From Rutidosis leptorrhynchoides (taxonomy: Eukaryota; Streptophyta; Magnoliopsida; Asterales; Asteraceae): a DNA stretch of 64,000 nt. The notes under the pieces are model-generated. The model had not been told where the DNA came from and did no database searches. It was given only the letters and a program-made list of their open reading frames with translations. This document shows, piece by piece, positions 12,401 to 22,083 of this stretch. The stretch is from the NCBI RefSeq assembly GCF_046630445.1, contig NC_092335.1, forward strand, positions 629,641,501-629,705,500, given 5' to 3'. Position numbers and translations under genes: made by a program. Each line of letters begins with the position of its first letter. Position 1 is the stretch's first letter.

Positions 12401-13389
12401 GCCAAATACATGCACCTATTAGCAGAGCACCTGCGCATCCAATGATACCAGTCTCCTCACCGTGGCCATTCTGCAAATGGGCAATCGACATAGTCGGACC
12501 ATTCCCAAAAGGCCGAGGTAATTTTATCATTTATTTTCTAAACATGTTACTCACATAAGTACCTTACGCACATTCTGCACACGCAGGAAACATCAAATTC
12601 TTGATTGTTGCAATCGACTATTTCACAAAGTGGGTCGAAGCGAGACCGCTGGCAGCAATCTCAGGAAAAAGGGTGCGAAATTTTTTATGGAAAGACATCG
12701 TCTGTCGATTTGGTATACCAAACGAAATTGTTAGTGATAACGGTACGCAGTTCGCGGGTGACCCTTTTCGCAGCTGGTGCGCGGAGCTTAATATTAAGTA
12801 AACTTTTACATCTGTTGCGCATCCGCAGGCGAATGGCCAGTGCGAAGTCACCAACCGGGATATAGTAGCTGGAATCAAAGCTAGGTTGGGTCATGGTCGC
12901 GTAGGTTGGGTGGATGAACTACCGAAGGTTTTATGGGCGCATAGAACAACACCCAAAGCAAGCACTGGTGAGACCCCGTTCAGTTTGGTCTATGGATCAG
13001 AAGCTGTTGTACCCGCAGAAATTGGGGTACCAACGTTCCGCATACAAAATTTTGATGAGCAAAATAACTCTGAAGCTTTGCGGGAAAATCTTAATTTGCT
13101 GGAAGAGCACAGACTCTCTGCGGCTGTCAACGAAGCAAATAACAAGCAAAAAATTGCAAAGTACTATAATCAGCGTGTGCGTTCGCACTCTTACAAGTGC
13201 GGTGACTTGGTTTGGCGTCAGAACGACGCAAGTCATGCGGAGGATACTGGGAAACTGGGGCCCTGTTGGGAAGGTCCATACAGGGTAGCGAAGGCAAACA
13301 ATACCGGGGCGTACCATCTCGAGACATTAGATGGAAAACCCGTGAAACGCACTTGGCATGCGACGTTATTGAAAAAATGTTATATGTAG
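9463..13389 (+). CDS. pol region of the Tat element (fossil)
   Basis: Parts in order: aspartic protease (VDTGSGVDIM, near 9547), reverse transcriptase (near 10270-10700, active site YVDD), RNase H (near 11000-11400), archaeal-type RNase H (ELYTDGACS near 11617), integrase zinc-binding HHCC segment (near 12300-12420), integrase core (WAIDIVGPFP near 12480) and C-terminal part to 13389. At least three intervals of about 70 bases with GT-AG ends lie between the blocks in the 11.1-12.6 kb stretch, in line with the splicing known for Tat/Ogre elements. Overall the copy looks broken at a handful of places. Confidence 0.85.
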
Positions 13390-14146
13390 CTAGGTGGACC
13401 TGATCACTCCAGTTTATTGTAGCACATTATTTTTTCTATGTAATTTTCGTCCGTTTGGATGTGTCGCGGTTGTAATTGTGATTAATGCCAATTAAATATT
13501 TACTCGCGCATACTTTTGTTGTTTAAATCTTGTTTGTATGCGGTTCCTGCCTACTTAAGGGGTGTCCTCTAGCCCCCGTGCGGCAGAAGCCTGTTTGGTT
13601 ACAAGGCTATACACTAACGGCAGGCGAAGGCAATTGGTTTTCCCCTAGCCAAGCGCCACGCAGACTAGATGGCTGCAAAGTCGACTTAAAAAATTACAAG
13701 CATTGGTTTACTTGTGCGTAATTACTCTCGCATTGGTTTGCTTGAGGAACTCTTAAGCATAAAGACATTGGCTTATTTTTAGTTGCGTTGCTTACCATAC
13801 AGCTACCGTGCACCTCTAGTACATGACAAAGCAAAAACGCAGTAGCTTCTGAGTCTAAATTGTTAAGGATAAATTGTTAAAGTATTGGTTTATTTTACGC
13901 AGTACCATCCGCATACGCATGAGTTTTGGATAATTATGCGCATGGTCATGCGGTTCACATTTTGTTTTGATTCGCGATATATAAACAAATAAACACACTG
14001 CGCATGCATATCAGAAATATATATACAGCGTAAAATTAAGTTGTTACATAAGAGGTAATTGTTTGTAACGCCTGCCCAACACCGGACTTAGGGCTGCAAA
14101 AATACAAATACCTGCCTAAGCATAGGACTTACGGCGCAATCCAACA

Positions 14147-16178
14147 CTAATAATCCTCCTTCAAAAACCCATCGATCGACATGTTCGAGTCCGCAGCAAA
14201 TGCGTTGATTAGGGGGATAGGGATGGACTTGATGGCTTCTTCCGCCTCCATTAACGCCGCAGCCGTTCCCTCTTTTAGCTTCTTTTGAACGATGTCGGGG
14301 AACGGCGGTGTTAGACCGCAAGCTTGGATTACCTCCTGCACAGCCTTGTTGATTTCATGGTCCCTGACCGCATCAACGTAGGCATTGAACTTGTCGGACA
14401 CAGGCTCTGAGTCCATCACCTTTTGCGCAATGGTAGGGAGTGCGGTGCGCAGCTTCGCTAGATCCGCCTCTGCCAGTTCGCGGTTGGTGACCGCGTCATC
14501 CCTTTCCCTCAAGCTCCGACCGCAAGCGTTCTGCATCCCCCTTCGCCTGCTCAACCGCACCAACCAGCTCACGGCTCTTTTTTTTTCCTCAATCAGCGCA
14601 GTTTTGGTTTCATTCGCGGTCGACTCAACCGCCTTGCGCGCCTCCTCAGCAGCATCCTTATCCTTCTTGACCTGTTCTACACCCGCCTGCAGTAGCCCTA
14701 GCTCTACCTCTTTGCGCAAAGCTAGCTGGTATATGCTGGAAGAGCGGCGGGCCTGATCCGCAAACATGCCGAAAAATACCAGGCCGTTTTGAATGAAGGC
14801 ATTGTTCGCCTGGTTAAACGGTAGAGCGGCCAGTTGCTCGCGGAATTCGGACGGAAAGATTTGCTGCAGGAACGCAGACTGCTCTGCGGCATTTTCCGCA
14901 GAAGACTGTGTGAGTTGGCTAAGGTTGGCAAAACGGAAGCTACCTTGCGGAGGAGTTGGTGTGGAATCGGAATCCACGTGTATTGTCTTATCCTTTGATG
15001 TGGCGGTAGCTTGGAGATCTGGGTTGACCCGCGGGGTGGACGGCTGCGTCTCCTCCACATGCTCTGCATATCAGTAAATAGTTATAACGTGAACTTTAGT
15101 ATGCGGTAAACGCGCAAGGAATGGACGCTTACCAGTAATGGGGGGAAGTAGTTCTGCGGAGCGTGGCTCGATTGGAACAAAGTTATCGTTCCGCATGTCC
15201 TCCCTTTGTTTGGGAGTCATCTTCTTCTTCTTCTGCTGAGCCGCAGAGGTCTCAGCTGCTTTGCGTTTGTTGCCAGATGCCGCAGGCGATTGCTCCGCGT
15301 TTTCGCTAGCTTTCTCCTGCTCTAGCTGTACGTTCACATCTTGCTTGCGGAAGGAGATTCCCGCAATCTCTTCCGCAGTCAGCACCTTCTTCATCCTCAT
15401 TTCTGCAAAGATACGCACATGCGTTAGATAATATACATACAAAAACAGTTTAGTACGTGATTATACTATCCCTACCCTTTCCATCCGGTCCGACTATGGC
15501 TGGGCGCATATCCTCCCATGGCCAATGTGCGGATATCTTCCCTAGCCGCAGCATCACGTTCCCATATGATCAATGCACTAGCTGTGCGTTTGCACACTCC
15601 GCTAATAGTTTCCTTTCGTCGTCATTCAGGGTGGGGGTCTTGTTTACATCCTTTTCCACTTTCTCGAACCATATCAGCGTTTGCGAGAAGTTTGCACTCA
15701 CCACAGTTTGGTCGATGAAAAAGAATGTGTCTTTCCAATTCCCCGCATTCGATTTTGGGGTCTTGGTGAAGTTTTGACGAGCGAAGAAGGTGAACCACGA
15801 TTTGTGGTGGTTGGCTAGTCGGTGTAAATGGCAAAACACCTTCACCAGGGGCACTTTGTTGAGTGCAACGCACCACATCTCGAACAAGACTATTTTTCCT
15901 ATAGCGTAAGGATGTAACTGACCTAATCCGACCTTAAAGTGATCTAGCACGCCCAGAAAGAAATCGATGGGAGGAACCCTAAAGTTTCCATGCTTAAAAG
16001 CATGTTCGCAAATAGCCATCTTTTTCTCCGGTGGCTCGTGGGCTCGCTGATTGGACAAAGGGGGCACCAGATTGTACTTGGCTAAGGGGGGGGGTACTGT
16101 TTCACTAAGTAATCTATGTGCTTCTGCTCTATAACAGACTCTACGCTATCTACGTACGTCTCGTTAGCTTTAGTCATT
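14147..16178 (-). CDS. Antisense ORF block (aORF) of the Tat element
   Basis: Three minus-strand open blocks (about 16178-15570, 15442-15071 and 15058-14147) lie between pol and the 3' LTR. The first contains FRVPPIDFFLGVL, then a Gln-Leu-His-Pro motif and an aromatic-rich segment, matching my memory of the plant 'putative gypsy type transposon' domain (Transposase_28, PF04195). The last block is Ala/Glu/Lys-rich and probably coiled coil (roughly residues 100-230). Antisense extra ORFs in this position are known in Grande and Retand. Function is unknown. The blocks may be exons or separated fragments. Confidence 0.65.
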
Positions 16179-16310
16179 TTCTAGGAATAATCGGATGAAT
16201 ACTAACCTTTAAATGGTGGCCGGAATGTTTTATTTTTGATCGGAATTCAAATTGGCAGCGTAACGAGGAAGCTTGATGCAAGAAAGTGGAAGTGAGCTGC
16301 AAAATGGGCT

Positions 16311-16317
16311 ATTTATA
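16311..16317 (-). promoter_or_regulatory. TATA box for the Tat antisense ORF
   Basis: Minus-strand CCTATAAATAGCCC lies about 130 bases before the first ATG of the antisense block (near 16178), a plausible core promoter just inside the 3' LTR. Confidence 0.45.
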
Positions 16318-16623
16318 GGGAAGGTTGAGGGTCATGGGATGGAGTGGTGTGATCAAGGCTGTACACGTGTAACGCAATCGACGGGTAGCATTTTATTTAC
16401 GCGCGTGGATGCCAGTTGGGTATGATTACATATACGCGCGTGGTTGGCACGCGCCTGCCACACTGCCACTTTATGTCATGTCAGCCGAATGGGCTTCTGC
16501 GATTGTGACAGGCATTTAATGGCATCGAGACGCACGCGGAATATTAACTGCTAGCCGTTTTCTTTTTTTTTTCTTTTTCGCTTAATAGTTTGATATCATA
16601 CGCCTCGCGCCATATAACAACAA

Positions 16624-16634
16624 ACTGGGGGGAC
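16624..16634 (+). other. Polypurine tract of the Tat element
   Basis: ACTGGGGGGAC immediately precedes the inferred LTR start. This is the usual position and composition for second-strand priming. Confidence 0.6.
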
Positions 16635-16638
16635 ATAA

Positions 16639-17262
16639 TGATACCGCAACCCGCAGGCGCACCACATATGTATGCGGGCAATCATTATTGTGCGTATGCC
16701 TGTTCTTGTGTGCGGTATGCGGCGTGCGATTGCCTTTGTTCCCGGTACGGCGGTTGCTTAGCTGTTAAGTAAATATCTTTTCCATAATTATATCCGTGAT
16801 TCGGGGGAGTCAGTTATGGATGAGATTATCATGATCTGGGACGGTTCTAGAATTAGGGTTTGCCTATAAATACAAACCCTAATCATCATTTACCAGACAC
16901 GGCAGATTACGTAACCATCACATACGATACACATTACGTAAAGCAGCATCATTCATCATCTTTTCAAGGTTAACAGGTTAGTCTTTTGTAAGCTAGTACC
17001 TACGACCTTATTTGGGGCCTCTTGATCGACGACCGTTATCGGAGGTGGACTTAATCACTTGGCCACCCCGCCGACATCATCATGTCGGCCAGGGTTATTC
17101 ACGGTAGCCAGACCGGAGAGCCACGTTCTAAGATCCTTAAACCCCTCTTTATGTATTGAGCAGGCATATTAAACCCTACGGTTAAAATATGCGTGATCAT
17201 TTAGCACTAGATCCGATTATATATTAATTAAGGTCTGCGTATTTACCAACCAACTCAACTCA
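16639..17262 (+). repeat. 3' LTR of the Tat element (limits inferred)
   Basis: Begins TGATACCGCAACC after the purine tract and probably ends CAACTCAACTCA. A TATA box at 16865 is followed by a transcribed-looking leader. The mate LTR is outside the window, so both ends are estimates. Confidence 0.55.
16865..16872 (+). promoter_or_regulatory. TATA box of the Tat LTR
   Basis: GCCTATAAATACAAACCC, a strong plant TATA context. It would start transcription near 16900 within the LTR. Confidence 0.6.
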
Positions 17263-17653
17263 AATGAACGATTTAAATTTTAGAATGAAGGTAAAACAAG
17301 ATAGATTATCGCAACCGATCTGAATCATCAATGATCGTTGTCATTTTCATCCAATGAGAACGCCTGTTGATTTTAATAAAATTGCTACATCATATCCTTC
17401 GCGAAATGGTTCATGCATGTTTGTTGCCAGGAGCGACAAGATCGAGTTGGTAAGGATTAAACAATCTCTTTATTTCATTTCTATGATCGATGATCATAGA
17501 CGTGATTTTCATTAAGTGGTAGTTCAAACCTTGCAAACCACGCATCCAATTCGACGTCGTCTCCTATGAATATGAGGATTTTCTATTCATTTTGATTGAA
17601 TTGTTACTACCTGTCGATTTCGGTATATGATGTTTTCGGGTGTTTTTATGCAG
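17263..17653. other. Unassigned sequence between the Tat LTR and the villin exon
   Basis: About 390 bases with no recognisable coding exon. It is probably the last intron of the villin gene, ending in TTTTTATGCAG at 17653. Other villin exons were not found here. Confidence 0.4.
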
Positions 17654-17767
17654 GCTTATTTATCGGAAGACGAGTTCCAAGAAAAATTCGCAATGCCAGA
17701 AACAGCTTTCTACCAACTTCCTAGGTGGAAACAAAACAAACTTAAAATGACCCTTTATCTCTTCTAG
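17654..17767 (+). CDS. Villin headpiece: last exon of a villin gene (partial)
   Basis: After a splice acceptor (TTTTTATGCAG) 37 codons read to a TAG stop. They contain AYLSEDEFQEKF, then AFYQLPRWKQNKLK and a final LF. This is the C-terminal villin headpiece, an F-actin-binding module, with its LP-x-WKQN-LK core and terminal Phe; it looks closest to plant VLN1 in my memory. Villins bundle and sever actin in the cytosol. The gelsolin repeats and linker are not in the window. They may lie upstream of the Tat element, which would then sit in an intron, or have been lost. Exon 17654-17767 itself is intact. Confidence 0.75.
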   Translation, partial: AYLSEDEFQEKFAMPETAFYQLPRWKQNKLKMTLYLF

Positions 17768-17997
17768 AGCATCATATTTTGTATTATGGAAGGCAAGTTT
17801 TTAGTCCAAGTGTATTATAATCATATAATCAAAAATCAGATTATCATTTATTTGTTGTTTGTATGTTTAATGCTTACAAATTATTTGTACAATGTAACTG
17901 AAACATCCAAAGTCGTCGAGTCAAGTTGTAATCAAGTTGTAACGCAGCTCAACTTATAATCGGTGTTGTATGATGTAATACTTTTGATATTTTAGTG

Positions 17998-18288
17998 CAT
18001 AATATGTTTTGATTTTAAAATGTTTAGGTTGCTAGATGTGTTTCGCTAACGGAAAGGAGGGGGGGCTCATATAGTTTCTGAGTCGGACGGGGTTTGTAAG
18101 TGGTCTTACGTGAGTTCGGGGTCGGGTCGTGTGTTAGAAAAGGGAGTTTAATTTACGAGTTTAGAAATGGTGTTTTGAATTCCATTCCGGCGGGAACTTT
18201 CACTGGTGACGAGATCGGAATCGAGTCGACCTTTTCGTTCAAGGCTAATGTGGGTGTTGGCGTCAACATCATCGGTGATGGTTAGTTA
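17998..18288 (+). other. Possible coding remnant, unidentified
   Basis: A GC-richer island in AT-rich surroundings. One frame ends ...FTGDEIGIESTFSFK, then NVGVGVNIIGDG and a TAG. Codon-like composition suggests an old exon, but upstream frames are not continuous and I do not recognise the family. Confidence 0.25.
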
Positions 18289-18509
18289 GTGACTTGTCGT
18301 TGTTTAGTTGGTTGGTTAATTGTTTTATTTTCATATCTTGTGATTGTGTAATGTATATCGTTAGTTCATGGTGAGACTCACATTTAATTAGCCTTTTGAA
18401 GGTTTCGTTGGTGGGTCTAGTTTTCTGATTTTGAGGCTCGTCCGTGTCTCTTGTTATATCTTTGTTTTCTTTTCTCTTTCCGAGACAAAGAATCTTAATA
18501 AAGTTTTCG

Positions 18510-18540
<31 letters not shown>

Positions 18541-19040
18541 CACAAATAAAAAAAAATGCAAATATGATTGATTTTGGAACTTCTGCCATTACTTGAATAA
18601 TGGATTTAAAAATAAGAATTCGTGATGATTCGACCATTGTAACCGCCATGACAGAATTGATAAATCCTATAGTCCAACAATACGTGCTACAATATAAGCC
18701 CAAGAGCTCATCCTTTTCTAAAACCAATTGGTGATAGATGGACTTTCCCTTAGGCTTATATGCATATATTTGTTTTGTCCCTTGGCCGATGTGGGATAAC
18801 TTCCCAACACGCCGAGTTAAACCGAGTCAGGGTTGAGTCTGCCTATCCAAAAGTTGAGTCAAGTCACTGGCTTAAAATGCTCAAGTTGTCACATGAAAGA
18901 TGGGACCATGGATGTAACCATTGTTGTTGCTACATTTGATACTTGCTGTATTAAAAACTTAGGCCCATTCTATAATTTTATACCCTCATATTTCTTAGCT
19001 TACACACACTGAGACTGTTTGTGTGTGTGTGTGTGAAACA
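18289..19040. other. Upstream region of the ammonium transporter gene
   Basis: Contains a T-run of about 28 bases (near 18511), an ATCCCACATCG-like motif on the minus strand (18787-18797) and a GT repeat just before the AMT start. No exon is seen. Confidence 0.5.
18971..18984 (+). promoter_or_regulatory. Possible TATA element of AMT1
   Basis: CTATAATTTTATACCC lies about 60 bases before the ATG, followed by a CA/TG-rich leader. No other TATA-like match was closer. Confidence 0.35.
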
Positions 19041-20435
19041 ATGGAGGCTTCTTGGGAAACTAGTGTCACTGATTCAATCAACACCATTTACCTTCTGTTC
19101 TCAGCCTATTTGGTCTTCATGATGCAACTGGGCTTCGCCATGTTATGTGCGGGCTCTGTTCGGGCCAAGAACGCAATGAACATTATGCTTACTAATGTTG
19201 TGGATGCGGTCGTTGGCAGTCTTTCGTACTTTTTATTCGGGTTCGCGTTCGCCTTTGGAGGTGACTCGGGGTCGAACCCTTTCATTGGTACTCAGTATTT
19301 TGCTTTAACAAACATGCCTTCGAGTTCATATGATTATAGTTTCTTTCTTTATCAATGGGCTTTCGCTATAGCGGTTGCTGGGATAACGGCTGGGTCAATA
19401 GCCGAGAGGACCCAGTTCAGTGCGTATCTTGTTTTTTCGTTTTTCCTTACGGGCTTTGTTTACCCGGTTGTGGCCCATTGGGTTTGGTCTTCTAATGGCT
19501 GGCTTAACCCCGGGTCAACAAGCTTGTTATTTGGATCGGGTGCGATTGATTTTGCAGGTAGTGGTGTGGTGCATTTGGTTGGTGGGATTGCTGGGTTATG
19601 GGGCGCGATAATCGAAGGACCAAGGGTCGGGCGGTTTGATGCGTTCGGGAAGCCAGTTCAAATGCGCGGTCACAACGCGACGTTAGTTGTTCTCGGTACA
19701 TTTTTGTTGTGGTTCGGATGGTTCGGGTTCAACCCGGGATCATTCAACAAAATTCTTGTCTCGTATCCCGATAGTTTCGATCAAGGTAACTGGACCGCAG
19801 TTGGCAGGACCGGAGTTACAACAACTCTAGCCGGGTCAACTGCGGGGATCGTTACCTTATTTGGCCGACGCTTACTAGTAGGCCATTGGGACGCTTTAGA
19901 TGTATGTAACGGTGTGCTTGGTGGGTTCGTGGCCATCACATCCGGTTGCTCGGTGGTGGACCCGTGGGCCGCCATTGTATGCGGTTTCTTTGCAGCCTGT
20001 GTTCTCATTTCTCTCAATATTATAGCTACAAAATTGCAGTATGACGACCCGTTGGAGGCGGCCCAATTGCACGGTGGATGTGGGGCGTGGGGGTTAATTT
20101 TTACAGGCTTGTTCGCAAAAGAAGAATTCGTTATCCAAACTTACAACTCGGGCAATTTGGGAATCAGTAGGCCGTATGGGCTTTTCTTGGGTGGTGGTTG
20201 GGGGCTGATCGGTTCGCAGGTGATGGAAGTTATAGTGATTGTGGTTTGGGTTAGTGTGACCATGGGTCCATTGTTTTACCTTCTACATAAGCTAAGGATA
20301 TTAAGGATATCGACCGACGAGGAGATCGCTGGTCTCGATATTTCAAGCCATGGCGGTTATGCTTACAATGCACACTCGGAAGAGAGTGGTCCGCGAATGT
20401 ATGGTGACTACTTGAGGCTTCAAGATCAATCATGA
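19041..20435 (+). CDS. AMT1: Ammonium transporter, AMT1 type, intronless
   Basis: Encodes 464 residues from MEASWETS. An in-frame ATG six codons upstream lies in the GT repeat and is less likely. AMT1 proteins are trimeric plasma-membrane ammonium transporters with 11 membrane spans. The family signature [13 protein letters not shown] starts at residue 170. Its His178 and His344 (in LHGGCGAWG) match the paired pore histidines of the Amt/MEP/Rh family. The cytosolic tail has [13 protein letters not shown]1 proteins usually have Thr at the position of Ser435, the site whose phosphorylation shuts the trimer. Length and lack of introns fit AMT1 rather than AMT2. No frameshift or stop is seen. Confidence 0.96.
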   Translation: MEASWETSVTDSINTIYLLFSAYLVFMMQLGFAMLCAGSVRAKNAMNIMLTNVVDAVVGSLSYFLFGFAFAFGGDSGSNPFIGTQYFALTNMPSSSYDYSFFLYQWAFAIAVAGITAGSIAERTQFSAYLVFSFFLTGFVYPVVAHWVWSSNGWLNPGSTSLLFGSGAIDFAGSGVVHLVGGIAGLWGAIIEGPRVGRFDAFGKPVQMRGHNATLVVLGTFLLWFGWFGFNPGSFNKILVSYPDSFDQGNWTAVGRTGVTTTLAGSTAGIVTLFGRRLLVGHWDALDVCNGVLGGFVAITSGCSVVDPWAAIVCGFFAACVLISLNIIATKLQYDDPLEAAQLHGGCGAWGLIFTGLFAKEEFVIQTYNSGNLGISRPYGLFLGGGWGLIGSQVMEVIVIVVWVSVTMGPLFYLLHKLRILRISTDEEIAGLDISSHGGYAYNAHSEESGPRMYGDYLRLQDQS

Positions 20436-20600
20436 ATTCGTGATCCGATTCGACCAGTTTGTGTCATTTGTATATAGTTTGGTAATGTTTTCCTGTATAT
20501 GGTGTTGATTGGTATTGTTATTGATTGATTTATTGTATTCTCTTTGTATATGTGGGCCATTTCTCCTGAATAAAAGATTACATGCAAAGTTTCATAATTA
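20436..20600. other. AMT1 3' untranslated region
   Basis: AT-rich sequence with GAATAAAAG at about 20568, a good plant poly(A) signal. The Harbinger-like element begins right after it. Confidence 0.5.
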
Positions 20601-21538
20601 GACCACTCCCAACCATGACGTACTTCCTCCCCAGAAAACACCGCCACATCAGCTTTCTCTCTCCATTTATTTTTCACTTCCTCTCCATCACACACCACTA
20701 CCAACCATGACATCCTTCCTCCCCATCACATGACCCCACATTTTTTTTATTAATATTTATTACTATTATTATTATTATTAATATTATTTTTATGTCAATT
20801 ATATTTTTTTGAACAACACATTTTATTAAATTAAAAAGTTACGGTTACATTTTTTTGAAATTAAAAAGACATAAATTAAAATACAATACAAGAACATATA
20901 AATTAAACAAATAAAACACTACTCGTCGTCTTCGTCGTCGGATTGAAACGCGTTTTTATAAATTTTTTGAATCTTATTTTTGGCTCTCATCACCAACGCG
21001 TGTTGTTCGGGAGTCATGTCGGGTGCACAAGGTTGTGTAAGAAACGTTAAACTATCCAACATGTAAGAAACGTTAAACTATCCATCATTACTTTGTTGTG
21101 TGTAGAACGGCTCGGACGTTAAATTTTGATTGTTCTTGGATGATTTGGATGATTTTTTAGGCATTTTTTTTGAGTTGGAAATGGGTTTGAGATGAGTAAT
21201 GTTGCAAGAATAATGGTTTTAGTTGGAAGTAAAAGAGTGTTTGTATGTTTATTTGGTAAAATATATTGGGTGTTTATATAGAAAAAATAAAAGCAAAAAA
21301 ACAAAATATAAAAAAAAAAGCCGTTGGTAGCCAACGGCTACTTCTGTTTCTAATTTTCTGTTTCTGATTTACTACCGTTGCCCGCCCTCAAACTGTGATA
21401 CATATGATTTAATCGAGAACGGAAGCAGGAAAGAGATTGGAGGGCGGCCGAGGGCGGCTGGAATGCCATCGGCGCCCTCGAGGGCGGCGGAGGAGTGGGC
21501 TGAGGGCAGTTCCCGTTCTTGAACCGTTGGGAGTGGTC
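20601..21538. mobile_element. Non-autonomous DNA transposon, PIF/Harbinger-like
   Basis: Perfect 13-bp terminal inverted repeats, GACCACTCCCAAC at 20601 and GTTGGGAGTGGTC ending at 21538. A second copy of the motif CCAACCATGAC occurs 90 bases inside the left end. Short minus-strand coding scraps (MPKKSSKSSKNNQ near 21150, and an acidic SDDEDDE end near 20935) suggest a deletion derivative of an autonomous parent. The flanks are TTA on the left and TTC on the right, so a 3-bp target duplication would need one later change. Family call is moderate. Confidence 0.6.
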
Positions 21539-22083
21539 TTCCTGAAATGCAGAAACTTTGAAATGGAAAACTAGGCCGGGTACGGTCCAAAAGCATTTTT
21601 CTACAGTTGCGCGATTAGCAAGGTTGCAAAAATTACTTACTCGGGTAGTACTTGGTCTCGGCAACTCGGGTATTACTTGTAGAGTACTCAGATGTTGACC
21701 AATTTGGACTTTGACCGATTTAGACCGAGTTTCAGTGTAATCCCGAGTTTAGGCAAAGTTTGACCGACTTTAACTGAGTACTCCCCGAAAAGAAAAAACC
21801 GAGTACCTGCTGAGTTATGCACTGGCGATTAGCACACGTGTTACCACGTATTCATGTTAATGTGAAAAATGAAAAAGGTACTGAACCCTAAATATGTACA
21901 ACTATCATTGCATAAAGTATACATCTTTGCAACTCGTTTGAAGAACAATCAAGGAGAATTAAGATAATAATCCCATTTAATCAAGAAAAAGGGGAAACAA
22001 ACCAGGATATACATCTCTAAAACATGCAACTTTGAAAACTTATGCACATGTTAACACTAATCTTATTTTGATTTCTAATCTCT
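21539..22083. other. Unassigned AT-rich sequence with an ACTCGG-rich patch
   Basis: Between 21640 and 21800, ACTCGGGTA-like words and TTTGACCGA/TTTGACCGACTTTAAC repeats recur, as in a decayed MITE. No gene is seen. Confidence 0.35.

Larger units (their letters stand above)
9120..17262 (+). mobile_element. Tat-lineage Ty3/gypsy retrotransposon, 3' part
   Basis: Remainder of an older gypsy element interrupted by the young element ending at 9119. Order on the plus strand: end of gag, protease, reverse transcriptase, RNase H, a second archaeal-type RNase H, integrase, spacer, an antisense ORF block, polypurine tract and 3' LTR. The second RNase H and an antisense extra ORF carrying a 'putative gypsy type transposon' domain are hallmarks of the Tat lineage (Retand/Grande/Ogre). 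The reading frames are fragmented, with several breaks. The 5' part lies outside the window, so no LTR pair is available for dating. Confidence 0.85.

Noticed and set aside
17380-17460. Candidate preceding villin exon
   Set aside because: The frame does not give the expected villin linker or RREAYL junction.
18787-18797. ATCCCACATCG on the minus strand, like the upstream element of plant snRNA genes
   Set aside because: A TATA-like stretch follows, but no snRNA sequence could be recognised downstream. The motif is common in plant intergenic DNA and repeats.
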